Source: Gammaproteobacteria bacterium
Lineage (GTDB): Bacteria; Pseudomonadota; Gammaproteobacteria; Burkholderiales; Burkholderiaceae_B
Direction: 5' to 3'
Assembly: GCA_018815245.1 (NCBI GenBank)
Contig: JAHIXK010000014.1
Coordinates: forward strand, 208,508 to 272,507
Length of the DNA: 64,000 bases
The notes below the pieces were generated by a model that was given only the letters and a program-made list of their open reading frames with translations, did not search any database and was not told the origin of the DNA. Positions 1 to 8,286 of this stretch are shown here, piece by piece; within the stretch, counting starts at the first letter, position 1; each line of letters starts with the position of its first letter. The position numbers and the translations under genes were made by a program.

Positions 1-522
1 ATGGTGTTTGCCTTTCGGTGTGGTGGTCAATGAAACAGGGTGCACCAGCACGGCACATTTCAACAAGTCGAACACGTCGGGCAGGTGTTCAAGGCAATAC
101 GGCATGAAGCGAAATGGTTTGCGCCAGTCAATCTCATCCACGTTCACCAGAGTTTTCAGGGCGCTGCAATTGCGATACACATCGGCCACGGCTGACACCA
201 CTTCTTTTGAGACTCTGGACAAATTGACAAACCGCGCGGCAGATTCATCGCCAATGTCATCCAGATGGACAACGCCGGGTATTCTGGGCGTTTCCAGCCC
301 CACGGTAACCGTGGCGGTTGAAAAAAAGTGTTCCTGACGCTGCGCCTCAGCAAGCATTTCACCCAACGCCAGGTAGGCATTGCGGTTGCCATACAAAAAA
401 TTGAGGTAGTTTTTGGGCATGCAGCCATCAACTGGCAGCGTGTAGTCTGAAAGTTTCAATTGGCTTGGCGGTGGTTTCTTGCCCGTCCACACTGCAATAA
501 GTTTTACCTCGGTGTAGTCCAT
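1..522 (-). CDS. Unrecognised protein at end of pilus operon (partial)
   Basis: An open frame starts at the ATG at 522-520, seven bases after the stop of the preceding gene, and runs 174 codons to the left edge without a stop, so its C-terminus lies outside the window. I do not recognise a family. The protein begins MDYTEVKLIAVW, looks soluble, and shows no signal peptide or membrane segment in the visible part. Its tight spacing behind the 530-1168 gene suggests co-transcription with the pilus operon. The shorter open frames overlapping it on both strands have no such start context and are treated as shadows. Confidence 0.6.
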   Translation of the reverse strand, partial: MDYTEVKLIAVWTGKKPPPSQLKLSDYTLPVDGCMPKNYLNFLYGNRNAYLALGEMLAEAQRQEHFFSTATVTVGLETPRIPGVVHLDDIGDESAARFVNLSRVSKEVVSAVADVYRNCSALKTLVNVDEIDWRKPFRFMPYCLEHLPDVFDLLKCAVLVHPVSLTTTPKGKHH

Positions 523-529
523 TGTTCTG

Positions 530-1168
530 TCACGGTGCCAAATATTTGTACTTCAACGGGTACTTTTGCAGCAACAGTTGTTGCGGGTTGATGTCGTCAA
601 GTGGTGGTGTCAAGCCACGTGCACGGTACTCTTGGTGAACAATGTCCAGCCACAGATAACACACCTCGGGTTCCTCCATTCCGCTTCCCAGCATGTGGCG
701 CATCCGCTCCAACACGATGCCCACCTGCGGTGTGGCATTGCCCGACCCGCTCAACCAGCGGTAACCAGAACCCGCGCTGCGGCCCAGCAATTGGCCGAAT
801 GCGCTTTCATTGACCCTGTTCTTGCCAAATACGCGCTGAAACATCCGAAAGGTGTCATCAAGGCTTAGCTCATTGTTCAATGGTACGAGAAAGTCATGTG
901 TCTCGTAGAGCCTCAAAATGAGGGCCACTGTGGGGTCTAGCAGCTCATCTTTCGAGCGGCCTTCCGCAGGGCGAACAATTGAATTGAATTTTGCCTGCGT
1001 GCTGATTCCAAACAACGCGCACATTTTCGATACCGTTAAACCATAGCGCTGCTTGAAAAGGTGCAGAAATGCACCTGTGCGTGGCTGGTTGATTTGTTGG
1101 ATCTGAGGCATGTCGAGTCGCAATTGAAACTTGTTTCTTAGTATTGATACGGAAGGCAAAGCGAGCAA
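530..1168 (-). CDS. Putative HTH-like protein downstream of pilus genes
   Basis: This frame gives up to 212 residues from a TTG at 1168; an ATG at 1111 would give 193 residues and is equally plausible because neither start has a clear ribosome binding site. No named family is recognised. Two stretches look like helix-turn-helix segments: one around residues 38-60 (YGLTVSKMCALFGIS) and one in the middle (FGQLLGRSAGSGYRWLSG), which resembles the recognition-helix pattern of XRE-type repressors. There is no signal peptide. It follows the M15 peptidase gene after a 95-base gap and precedes an unknown gene by seven bases. A regulator of, or accessory to, the pilus operon is an inference only. Confidence 0.55.
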   Translation of the reverse strand: MLALPSVSILRNKFQLRLDMPQIQQINQPRTGAFLHLFKQRYGLTVSKMCALFGISTQAKFNSIVRPAEGRSKDELLDPTVALILRLYETHDFLVPLNNELSLDDTFRMFQRVFGKNRVNESAFGQLLGRSAGSGYRWLSGSGNATPQVGIVLERMRHMLGSGMEEPEVCYLWLDIVHQEYRARGLTPPLDDINPQQLLLQKYPLKYKYLAP

Positions 1169-1263
1169 TAAGTAATTTGCCCCTGCGTTTTTTCTCCCTG
1201 CAAACAGGAACGGGGAATAGGTGTTTCAGGTTGACGAGTTATATTTTAAGTAATTGAAAGTAA

Positions 1264-1794
1264 TTAGTTTTTGTTGTTCCAGGTAACTACTTTATCGCGT
1301 ATGTCAAAGTGGACATGGGTGCGGTAAATTCCGACCCCTCCAAATGCGGGGTACTGTAGTATTTTTGCCAATTGATCAATGTTCACACCCACTGGTTTGA
1401 TGTCCATCGCAAAAAACTGACCTGTCGAGTCGGGCAAGTGCCGGGAGTTTCTTGCGGCACCTTCCACCACAGAATTGGTTTGGTGGGTGCGCAAACCCGA
1501 TGTAATTTCAAAAACGGTGTAGGTGTGGTGTTCCGCCAAAACAAGCTGTGCCCATGCGGCCAATTGCAGCATTTCAACATTGGGTATGCCCACCCGGTTG
1601 GCCCGCAGGTCACGAAGCAACCATGCAGCGGTTTGGTAGCCCTCTGCGGTGCTGAAGTCGATTTGAAAACGGTCTTGACCGCGTTGCACATCCAGCAGGG
1701 TGTAATCGGGTACCTGGGTTGAATAAGCCAACGCGCCAAAACTGCTGAGCAGCGTGCCCGCAGTGGCCCCCAACAAAAACTGTCGCCTTTTCAT
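1264..1794 (-). CDS. Tat-exported M15-type peptidase (DUF882/YcbK-like)
   Basis: A secreted protein of about 176 residues, predicted to be a zinc metallopeptidase of the M15A/DUF882 group, whose characterised members cut peptidoglycan cross-links. The N-terminus MKRRQFLLGATAG carries a twin-arginine signal. The zinc-site pattern is visible as SRHLPDSTGQFFAMDI (His then Asp) and near the C-terminus HVHFD. The ATG at 1794 is chosen because it lies two bases after the stop of the upstream prepilin gene (TGAACATG), which implies translational coupling; a start 27 bases upstream would precede the Tat signal with nine extra residues. It occupies the place where plasmid thin-pilus operons carry the lytic transglycosylase PilT, so a role in opening the cell wall for pilus assembly is an attractive inference. 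Confidence 0.75.
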   Translation of the reverse strand: MKRRQFLLGATAGTLLSSFGALAYSTQVPDYTLLDVQRGQDRFQIDFSTAEGYQTAAWLLRDLRANRVGIPNVEMLQLAAWAQLVLAEHHTYTVFEITSGLRTHQTNSVVEGAARNSRHLPDSTGQFFAMDIKPVGVNIDQLAKILQYPAFGGVGIYRTHVHFDIRDKVVTWNNKN

Positions 1795-1796
1795 GT

Positions 1797-2798
1797 TCAG
1801 GGTACAGCGGGTGGGGTGCAAGCCTGGTTACCATTTTGGCAACAGCTGCTGAGAATGGACAGCTGGGCTGGTGGGTTCGCGTTTGGGTTGTACACACAAC
1901 GAATGAATGCACTGCCGCCCGCGCCGGCACCGCCACCGGTGTCTGCGTCTACAGCCACAAAGCGGTAACCTACTGGTGTATCGTTGAAAATAACCGTGTT
2001 GCAGGAACTGGTGCTTTGCACCCAACTTAGTGTGCGGTTGCCCCGGCAAAAGTCGACATCAGGGATCGGGTTGCGAACATCGTATCGGGAAGCCAATGCA
2101 CCCACGCGCACGCCGGGCAAACCCGCAAGTGTGGTCGGATCTGTTGTGCCGTCACCATCGATGTCCAGTTCTACCGTGAAGTTGCCGCCTGCGCTGGTGG
2201 CGGGTGTGTTGGGTCGAAGGGTAACAAAACCGTTGCCACCCATGAAACTGAGCATGTCGCCAGCAATGTCGCTGTCGAATTCGCCCGCTGCAGCGTTTTG
2301 GCCGCCAATTGTTACCGGCTGGCTAAGGGTGATATAACCCTCAATGCGACAGTTGTCTGCAGCCATGGAACAGCCCGCAGGAAGTATCGACAGCCGGGTA
2401 ATGAATTGTCCATCCGATGAAGCCGGGCGATTTACAAAGCTGGCGGGAAGCAGGCCAGCATCAATCAAATTCTGGATGGTGGGGGTAAGCTTGCTGCCTT
2501 CGTTTCCGCTGGGCGGATCTTCAGGGATCAGCACATCGGTAATTCCGTCGTTGTTCAAATCGATTTGAAGGTCGCCGGGGGCAGACAAGCCGCGCCGGTA
2601 CAAATCGGTGTAGGAATTCAGCGCATTGCCCACCTGGTTTAGCTGGTCTGCCTGTATTTCGGCTACGGATGTTTTGGCGGAGCGTGCCTGTTGTTGAACC
2701 ACTGCAAATGCGATGATTGCACTGATGATTAAAACCAGGGCAAGCTCGATGCTGAGAAAACCGGGGTATTTTCTGTAGTTTTTCAGTGAGTCAAGCAT
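1797..2798 (-). CDS. Large minor prepilin, PilV-like position
   Basis: A 333-residue type IV prepilin-like protein. The start at ATG 2798 has the binding site AAGGCGAG six bases upstream; a TTG 12 codons earlier is less likely. The N-terminus MLDSLKNYRKYPG/FLSIELALVL has the prepilin peptidase pattern (Gly before the cut, Phe +1, Glu +5) followed by a hydrophobic helix. The long C-terminal domain contains two Asp/Asn-rich loops, DLNNDGITD and DIDGDGTTD, like calcium-binding loops, and a cysteine-rich end. In IncI pilus operons the gene after PilS-T-U is PilV, the tip adhesin, so this is probably a tip or adhesive subunit. Unlike PilV it shows no shufflon repeats downstream. Confidence 0.75.
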   Translation of the reverse strand: MLDSLKNYRKYPGFLSIELALVLIISAIIAFAVVQQQARSAKTSVAEIQADQLNQVGNALNSYTDLYRRGLSAPGDLQIDLNNDGITDVLIPEDPPSGNEGSKLTPTIQNLIDAGLLPASFVNRPASSDGQFITRLSILPAGCSMAADNCRIEGYITLSQPVTIGGQNAAAGEFDSDIAGDMLSFMGGNGFVTLRPNTPATSAGGNFTVELDIDGDGTTDPTTLAGLPGVRVGALASRYDVRNPIPDVDFCRGNRTLSWVQSTSSCNTVIFNDTPVGYRFVAVDADTGGGAGAGGSAFIRCVYNPNANPPAQLSILSSCCQNGNQACTPPAVP

Positions 2799-2867
2799 GT
2801 GAAACTCGCCTTGATCCAAATACCAAGAGGACAATGTTGTCCCCTTGGTTTACTTCGAGAGCAATAA

Positions 2868-3419
2868 TTAACGACGGCCGAAGGTTAAAGCCAAATCGAC
2901 AGCTGCGTCGCCTGTACCGCAAAGGGTTGCAGTTTCAGCAAGGGTGATTTGCCCGTTGGTAACAGCCACTGTTCCTGCTGTTCCACCTTCAGGCGTACCG
3001 GTGATGGAGGTCACACCGTTAGAAACCGCCAGCACGATATCTGAGCATTGGTCGCCCTCAATATCACTCCATGTCAGTACTGCTGAGTTGGGGTCAGTGC
3101 TTGCAATAATGATTGGGCCATTGTAGCTGTTGGGCAATACACCGCCGGCGCTGTCCACTTTTAAAATCGCCAACTGTGCCGCAACGTTTTCATCAAACCC
3201 TGTGTAACCAGACGTAGATCCTACTTTCTGCTTGGACTCGCTGATGATTTCAGTGATCTGCTTGATGTTGTCCTGTACTTCCGTACGGCGTGCGTTGTTC
3301 TGGAATGCAATAAAAGCCGCCGCAGCCACAATCGCAGCAATGATCAGGCCAATTGATACTTCAATCAGGGTGATACCGCTTTGTTTGCGGCGCATATTCA
3401 GTGAGTGCGATGTGATCAT
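2868..3419 (-). CDS. pilS: Type IVb major prepilin, PilS-like
   Basis: A 183-residue prepilin and the likely main pilus subunit. The pre-sequence MITSHSLNMRRKQSG is followed by ITLIEVSIGLIIAAIVAAAA, giving the Gly/Ile cleavage site, Glu at +5 and the conserved hydrophobic alpha1 helix; the leader of 15 residues is of the longer type IVb kind. A pair of cysteines (one in the DQCSD region, one in TLCGTGD) could form the D-region disulfide. The ATG at 3419 has AGAGGAA upstream. It lies 117 bases after the platform-protein gene, the largest gap inside the operon, and that gap holds an inverted repeat. Prepilin peptidase is not encoded nearby and must come from elsewhere. Confidence 0.85.
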   Translation of the reverse strand: MITSHSLNMRRKQSGITLIEVSIGLIIAAIVAAAAFIAFQNNARRTEVQDNIKQITEIISESKQKVGSTSGYTGFDENVAAQLAILKVDSAGGVLPNSYNGPIIIASTDPNSAVLTWSDIEGDQCSDIVLAVSNGVTSITGTPEGGTAGTVAVTNGQITLAETATLCGTGDAAVDLALTFGRR

Positions 3420-3457
3420 TTTTCCGGTTCCTCTTTGAAGGGGTACTAAGTGTTAAA

Positions 3458-3490
3458 TGTTGATAAATAAGTTCCGTATATATATCAACA
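3458..3490. promoter_or_regulatory. Inverted repeat upstream of pilS
   Basis: Perfect 8-base arms TGTTGATA (3458-3465) and TATCAACA (3483-3490) flank an AT-rich 17-base centre, 39 bases before the pilS start. It may be an operator or an RNA hairpin that sets the higher output needed for the major subunit. Function is inferred from position only. Confidence 0.35.
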
Positions 3491-3536
3491 GACGAATTAA
3501 TTGTAGTTCAAATGTGTTGGGTGTCAAGCACTTATT

Positions 3537-4688
3537 TCAACGTATTCGCTGCATGCGTTTTACTGGGTCCAATTCCTCGGTCATGCTTTGGCTGATCGAT
3601 AGCTGCCCCACATAAAGAAACACCACCACAGCGGCAGCAGCACTTAACAACACGGCATTCAAGCCCTTGGCTGTGTTGCCAATTTCATTGCGAATGTCTT
3701 CACCGCCTTCGGTGCCAAGCTGGATCAAAATCTTGTCAAATTGGGGGTTGTTTCTAATGGTTGTGGCCAGGCGCGCGAGCAATTTCGGGCTCATCAAGCC
3801 TTTGCTGAATGCGGGTATGTAGTCTGTGGGGGCCACGTTCAGGTGGTTCATGATTTTCTTCAGGTGCCAGCGCATCCACGGATCTGCGTTGCGTTTCAGT
3901 GTTTCCAGGGCTGATGACAAAGTGGCACCGCTTTTCAGCAACACCGCCAATGATGTGACCAGCAGGCTGACCTGAAAGTCGCGGTAAATCGACAGTGGCA
4001 ACAAAAAAGGCGCTACCGGAAACAGCAGAAATCCCCAGCCTTGTGGCACTTGTTCCAGCGTGCTTCGCAAATTCCCTTTCCAGCGTGGCAGTGAATAGGT
4101 GAAGGCAACAATGGCGCCAATTACACCGAGCACAATCATTCCACCATGTGAGGCGAGCGTTTCAGCCACCACGCGAACCGACATATTGAAGGGTGTCCAC
4201 ACCTCGGGAGGGGCCACTTTCACAATGATTGGTATCGATTGTGTGGCCAGTACATAGCTGAAGCCAGCCACGCCCGGAATTAAAACCATGGGTGGAAAAA
4301 TTGCTTTCCAGATCACGCTTTTGGCGTCTTTTTGCGATTGGATCGCAGCTGCCAGGGCGCGAAGGGTGCCAGGCTTGTCTTTGGCCTCATCGACCGCGGC
4401 CAACATCATGCGGTCATTCTGTGGCATTACGGTGCCCAGAATCTGGCTGATCAGGAAGTCATCGCCCAAACTCAACTTTCGCACCATCAATTTCAAAGCA
4501 GCTTCGCGGCTGCTGTTGCGGGTGCGCTTGTGGCGTGCAATTTTCAGTTCTTCTTCCAGAAACGTTTTGAACTGTTCCTTGTTTTCGATCGACTTGGCCA
4601 GTTGTTCATAAAACGCCTCTCGCTTGCCGCGAAAATCCATCAAGTTGATGGCGTTGAACATCTGCATCAGTTTCTTTTTGAAGTTCAT
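3537..4688 (-). CDS. pilR: Pilus inner-membrane platform protein, PilR (GspF/PilC family)
   Basis: A 383-residue polytopic protein of the type II secretion F / type IV pilus platform family, which couples the cytoplasmic ATPase to pilin insertion. Hydrophobic segments are visible near residues 130-155 (AIFPPMVLIPGVAGFSYVLA), about 190 (GMIVLGVIGAIVAFTYSL), about 215-235, and at the C-terminal end (LNAVLLSAAAAVVVFLYVGQL), the usual pattern. The start at ATG 4688 is two bases after the stop of the ATPase gene; an overlapping TTG at 4694 is the alternative. The order ATPase then platform protein matches PilQ-PilR of the IncI thin pilus. Confidence 0.85.
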   Translation of the reverse strand: MNFKKKLMQMFNAINLMDFRGKREAFYEQLAKSIENKEQFKTFLEEELKIARHKRTRNSSREAALKLMVRKLSLGDDFLISQILGTVMPQNDRMMLAAVDEAKDKPGTLRALAAAIQSQKDAKSVIWKAIFPPMVLIPGVAGFSYVLATQSIPIIVKVAPPEVWTPFNMSVRVVAETLASHGGMIVLGVIGAIVAFTYSLPRWKGNLRSTLEQVPQGWGFLLFPVAPFLLPLSIYRDFQVSLLVTSLAVLLKSGATLSSALETLKRNADPWMRWHLKKIMNHLNVAPTDYIPAFSKGLMSPKLLARLATTIRNNPQFDKILIQLGTEGGEDIRNEIGNTAKGLNAVLLSAAAAVVVFLYVGQLSISQSMTEELDPVKRMQRIR

Positions 4689-4690
4689 GT

Positions 4691-6421
4691 TCAAGTGTAG
4701 GTTGCGGTTTCAGCACGGTCTGCGTCATTCATTATTTCGAAGCGGTCAAAACTGTCGAAACGTTCGCAGTGGCGAGGATCTACTTCGCCCAGAAGGGCCT
4801 TGTGCAGGGTATGCTCGAACACGGTTTTTCCGTCCATGTTCTCTGATTTAAAGTCGCCGTTTGATTTAGACCGGTAGTACATCATGGCTTCGTAATCTTT
4901 GGCCTGGCGAATCAGGTTCAGCCATTTCCGGTCGGGTGTCAGAATCTCAGCCACCACGCTCAAACCTGCGGTGCCACGGTGTTTGCACTTGGGGCAACCA
5001 CCCTGTTTCTTGAAGAAAAACTGTTCACGTTCCAGTTCAAAGCGGGTTTCCAGTGTGTCGAGCAATTCGAATACGTGCTCTGCATCATGCATGTCTTTCT
5101 GGAACAAGCGGCCACCAATTTTGCAGTGTGGGCACAGTTTGGGAACCAGCGCCTGATACACCAGCAAGGTGAGAATGTTCGGGTTGGTCAGCACATCGCG
5201 GCTCATGCCGATTTCTTCGTTGGTCAGGCGCGGCACAATGCCTGAAACCAGGTGTGCGTGTACTGTTCCGCAAGCCATGTGCCCGGTTTCGACAATTTGT
5301 TGTGCGGAAATTGCAGTGGCCGGGTCCCGAATTTCACCCATCAGCACGCAACCGGGGTCGGCACGCATCAAGCCCGCAACCACCTCGGCGTATTTTGCTG
5401 CCGAGCCCTTTCGGTCCAGCAGGTCGCGCTGAATTGGAATTTGGTGAACGCCACGCAGCGGGTATTCCACTGGATCTTCAATCGAGTAGAAGGCATCGGT
5501 GCCATTGCCCGGGTGTGTTTCGATGAATGTTTTAAGTGTGGTGGTTTTGCCCGAGCCAGTAACACCAGCAAAAATGATGGTTCCTGACGGCGTGTTCGAT
5601 GCACTTTTCAGTTGTTTGATGTGTGATGGCGCATAACCCAGTTGTTCATAGCTCAGGGTTGGCGCATCAATGTCTACATACAGCAAACGGCACACCACCT
5701 TGATGCCCGCCCAGCCACGTATGGACTGGTACCGCATGGCCACGCGCTTGCCACCCACTTCCCGGGCTGCGATCATGCAGTACAGGTTTTCACCCACGGA
5801 AAACTGGCTGTTGCTGTTTGAGCCCTTGCCCGATGCGTTGTTGTAGGCCCAAGCCACGGCGCGTTCAGCTTGCAGCGGGGTGTATACGCCACCTTGCTGA
5901 TCGCGCAGAAATTCAAGTTCGCCATCAACACGCAGTTTCACTTCAGCAATATTGTTGACCACCTGCACGTGAATGTCGGTGGCGCGTTCCTGAACCGCCA
6001 TGGCCACCCACGATTCAAAAATTTCCTTGGCTTTGGATTGCGACAAGCCATGGTCTTCCTCTTTGTCCGCGGCGTCTATGTTGGTTCGGGCGTTTTCAAT
6101 CAGGTGTTCAATCACACCGCCACCGCAAGCAATTTCGGGGCGTTCAAGTGAAAACTTTTCTGCGATCAGTTTGCCCCGCAAGTGCGAGATAAAGGGGCGA
6201 ATCAGTGCGACCTTGTCGGCATCGTACAAAATGATTGCGCGCTTTACCCCGGTTTCAATGGCGCACACATACTTTTCTACTGCGGCAGGCAACTTCATCA
6301 AAGTACCTGCACTTCCGTCTGTCAGCACGCGGGAAAACGCAGGCAGTTCACTCAGCTTTTCAACTTTGAGTAATTTTTCAGCCTGATTGGCCAACACGTT
6401 CAGTGCAAGGTCTCGTTTCAT
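4691..6421 (-). CDS. pilQ: Pilus assembly ATPase, PilQ (GspE/PilT superfamily)
   Basis: A 576-residue secretion ATPase that powers pilus assembly at the inner membrane. Visible motifs are the Walker A loop GVTGSGKTTT, the Asp box region around FYSIEDPVEYP, the Walker B-like LMGEIRDP, and the histidine box HMACGTVHAHL. A four-cysteine zinc motif occurs near the C-terminus (CPHC and CPKC), as in assembly ATPases. The ATG at 6421 has AGTGAGG eight bases upstream and lies two bases after the PilP stop; a TTG at 6427 overlaps that stop. The name follows IncI usage, where PilQ is the ATPase; it must not be confused with the PilQ secretin of type IVa pili. Confidence 0.88.
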   Translation of the reverse strand: MKRDLALNVLANQAEKLLKVEKLSELPAFSRVLTDGSAGTLMKLPAAVEKYVCAIETGVKRAIILYDADKVALIRPFISHLRGKLIAEKFSLERPEIACGGGVIEHLIENARTNIDAADKEEDHGLSQSKAKEIFESWVAMAVQERATDIHVQVVNNIAEVKLRVDGELEFLRDQQGGVYTPLQAERAVAWAYNNASGKGSNSNSQFSVGENLYCMIAAREVGGKRVAMRYQSIRGWAGIKVVCRLLYVDIDAPTLSYEQLGYAPSHIKQLKSASNTPSGTIIFAGVTGSGKTTTLKTFIETHPGNGTDAFYSIEDPVEYPLRGVHQIPIQRDLLDRKGSAAKYAEVVAGLMRADPGCVLMGEIRDPATAISAQQIVETGHMACGTVHAHLVSGIVPRLTNEEIGMSRDVLTNPNILTLLVYQALVPKLCPHCKIGGRLFQKDMHDAEHVFELLDTLETRFELEREQFFFKKQGGCPKCKHRGTAGLSVVAEILTPDRKWLNLIRQAKDYEAMMYYRSKSNGDFKSENMDGKTVFEHTLHKALLGEVDPRHCERFDSFDRFEIMNDADRAETATYT

Positions 6422-6423
6422 GT

Positions 6424-6990
6424 TCAAAACCTCACTTGTGCACCCACGGAAACATGTTGGGTGTTGCCGTTGCTTGCAGCCAGTTCAAGGCCGCTGTTGC
6501 TGATTCGCCTGACATTGAATTTACCCAGTTGTTCGCCTTCACGAAGGGTGCGAACACTGCGCCCCGCAGTTTGAATTTCCGCAGTCATCGCACCAGCCGT
6601 TCCGTACACACCAAGCAGGGTGTTGGGGCTGATCGCTGTTGCCGGTTTACTCGGTCTACTGGGGGTGGCTACAACTTTTACTGGGGCTGCTGCTGTTTGC
6701 GGCTTGCTTGGTGCGCTTGGTGTAGTACCGCCAACTGCTTTCAGTGCAGTCGTCAGTTCTTCGCGCATTGCTTTTTCTTCTTGCAGCCGCTGAATTTCAG
6801 CGAGTGTCTTGATGTTCAACGGCACAGACATACCATTTAACTTGATGTTTTCTACCGGCGTGACAGCTGTTTTGTTTTCCGCTTTTGCCGGGGGTGTCTC
6901 GGGTACTGCGGGTGTGTCGGTGTTCTGTGCATGGCTGTTCATCGAAGCCAGCAAAACCGCACAACCCAGCAGAAGTTTATTAGTACGCAT
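6424..6990 (-). CDS. pilP: Pilus assembly protein PilP
   Basis: A 188-residue periplasmic protein with a signal peptide (MRTNKLLLGCAVLLASMNSHAQ) followed by a Pro/Ala/Thr-rich linker, a short coiled-coil-like stretch (LAEIQRLQEEKAMREELTTAL) and a compact C-terminal domain (LLGVYGTAG to VGAQVRF). This layout matches the type IV pilus biogenesis PilP of the IncI family, which is thought to bridge the inner-membrane PilO to the secretin. The start overlaps the end of the upstream pilO gene by 11 bases, so translation is probably coupled. Residue identity to known PilP was not measured; the call rests on architecture and gene order. Confidence 0.75.
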   Translation of the reverse strand: MRTNKLLLGCAVLLASMNSHAQNTDTPAVPETPPAKAENKTAVTPVENIKLNGMSVPLNIKTLAEIQRLQEEKAMREELTTALKAVGGTTPSAPSKPQTAAAPVKVVATPSRPSKPATAISPNTLLGVYGTAGAMTAEIQTAGRSVRTLREGEQLGKFNVRRISNSGLELAASNGNTQHVSVGAQVRF

Positions 6991-8272
6991 AAAGTGCTCC
7001 CTTCAATGTCACCATCACGGCGGCATCAAGATTCTTGGGTTCGATCTTCATTGAAATCTGGTTCCAGTAAACGCCGGATGGATATCGATCCAGAAAGTCT
7101 TTCATCAAGGTCAAGCTGCCTGTCACTTCCGTGGCGTGGCGATTCACAGACACATTGGGCGGGATGCTTTTGAAGCCAGTTGGCCAGGTTTGTCCCTGCG
7201 AGTCCACCTTGAATTGAAGCCCGGCTTTTTGCCAGGCCTGTTGTTCAAGGTAAAGCAGGTCGCTTGCGGCTTGCTTGTTGGGTAAATCTTGAAGCCGGTC
7301 AATGCCCTTGGGCTTCATGTCATATGAAAACGAAAACTTGAGTTTGTTCACATCTTTCGGGTCTGGGCTGGCTTGCTGGTTGTTCAAAAAACTCACCAGC
7401 TCTTGTGTGTAGCCACCTTGTGTTTGCCAAATGCTGGTGCACTTGCCCAGGTTGCATTGAATACTTTCAAGCAGCCAACCGCGTGCCATGAATGGTTGCT
7501 CGCTTAGCAGGTCGAGCATTTCCATTGCATCCGTATTTGCAAGCCCCACATTGCGCTGCTCCACCGCCAGCTTGTTCAAGTATTGCGGTGTTTGAATGGT
7601 GGCTTGTGCCTGCTTCATGCGATCTTCGCGTGCACTGGCTTCCAGGTATTCATTGCCACCATACAAGCCGCCCGCCAACAACAGCACCACGGCCAGCAGG
7701 CCCGATGCCTTGACCAGGTCTGTGGGCAAACCAGTCAATCCATGTTTGCTGTTGAACGTTCCCAGTTGGGTTGCAATGTCCAGGGGCAGGGCGCCCGGAA
7801 ACAGTTCGATCGCGTTGCTGTAAACCTGATATTCAGAACTTTCGATGGATCCGTTGGTGTAGGTGTTGATGGTGCTGGCCACCTCGGCATCGCTGCCGAT
7901 CACGTCCATGGATGGTGCACCCTGTTCGATCACCACCAAGGCCAGTTGGCCTTTCTTCAAGCCGTCTTCAATGCGTACGGCATAAATGGCATGGTCGTCC
8001 GGGCTACTTTGCGATGCAAGCATGCCGGCAAGGCTGAACACCTGCCCGGTGCGTTCTTCATCGGAAATGTCGGGGTCGTAGTTGTAAAGCCCCAGGTATT
8101 CACTTTGGCTGCCTTTCAGCAGAATATGCTTGGTGGCGTCAATTCGATCTGCATATTCACGAATGTCTGCAATGCGCTTGCTGTAGCCCGAACGCGCCAA
8201 AGGCTGCCAGTTCAGGCCCGCAACATAGGCCTTCTTGCCAACCTGATGAACAACTGCAGACTGCTCAGCCAT
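6980..8272 (-). CDS. pilO: Pilus assembly protein PilO
   Basis: A 430-residue inner-membrane protein of the PilO_2 type. A cytoplasmic N-terminal half of about 190 residues (opening with VGKKAYVAGLNWQPL) is followed by one membrane segment (LLAVVLLLAGGLYGG, near residue 195) and a periplasmic C-terminal domain. In the IncI thin pilus PilO belongs to the alignment complex linking ATPase, platform and secretin. The start ATG at 8272 has GAGGCG five bases upstream and follows the secretin stop by 14 bases. Gene order pilN-pilO-pilP-pilQ is exactly that of the plasmid systems. Confidence 0.82.
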   Translation of the reverse strand: MAEQSAVVHQVGKKAYVAGLNWQPLARSGYSKRIADIREYADRIDATKHILLKGSQSEYLGLYNYDPDISDEERTGQVFSLAGMLASQSSPDDHAIYAVRIEDGLKKGQLALVVIEQGAPSMDVIGSDAEVASTINTYTNGSIESSEYQVYSNAIELFPGALPLDIATQLGTFNSKHGLTGLPTDLVKASGLLAVVLLLAGGLYGGNEYLEASAREDRMKQAQATIQTPQYLNKLAVEQRNVGLANTDAMEMLDLLSEQPFMARGWLLESIQCNLGKCTSIWQTQGGYTQELVSFLNNQQASPDPKDVNKLKFSFSYDMKPKGIDRLQDLPNKQAASDLLYLEQQAWQKAGLQFKVDSQGQTWPTGFKSIPPNVSVNRHATEVTGSLTLMKDFLDRYPSGVYWNQISMKIEPKNLDAAVMVTLKGALYAY

Positions 8273-8286
8273 GGTCGCCTCAATTC

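Noticed and set aside
1797-3000. Shufflon or invertible segments at the PilV-like gene
   Set aside because: No inverted repeats of recombinase type and no rci-like recombinase gene are visible.
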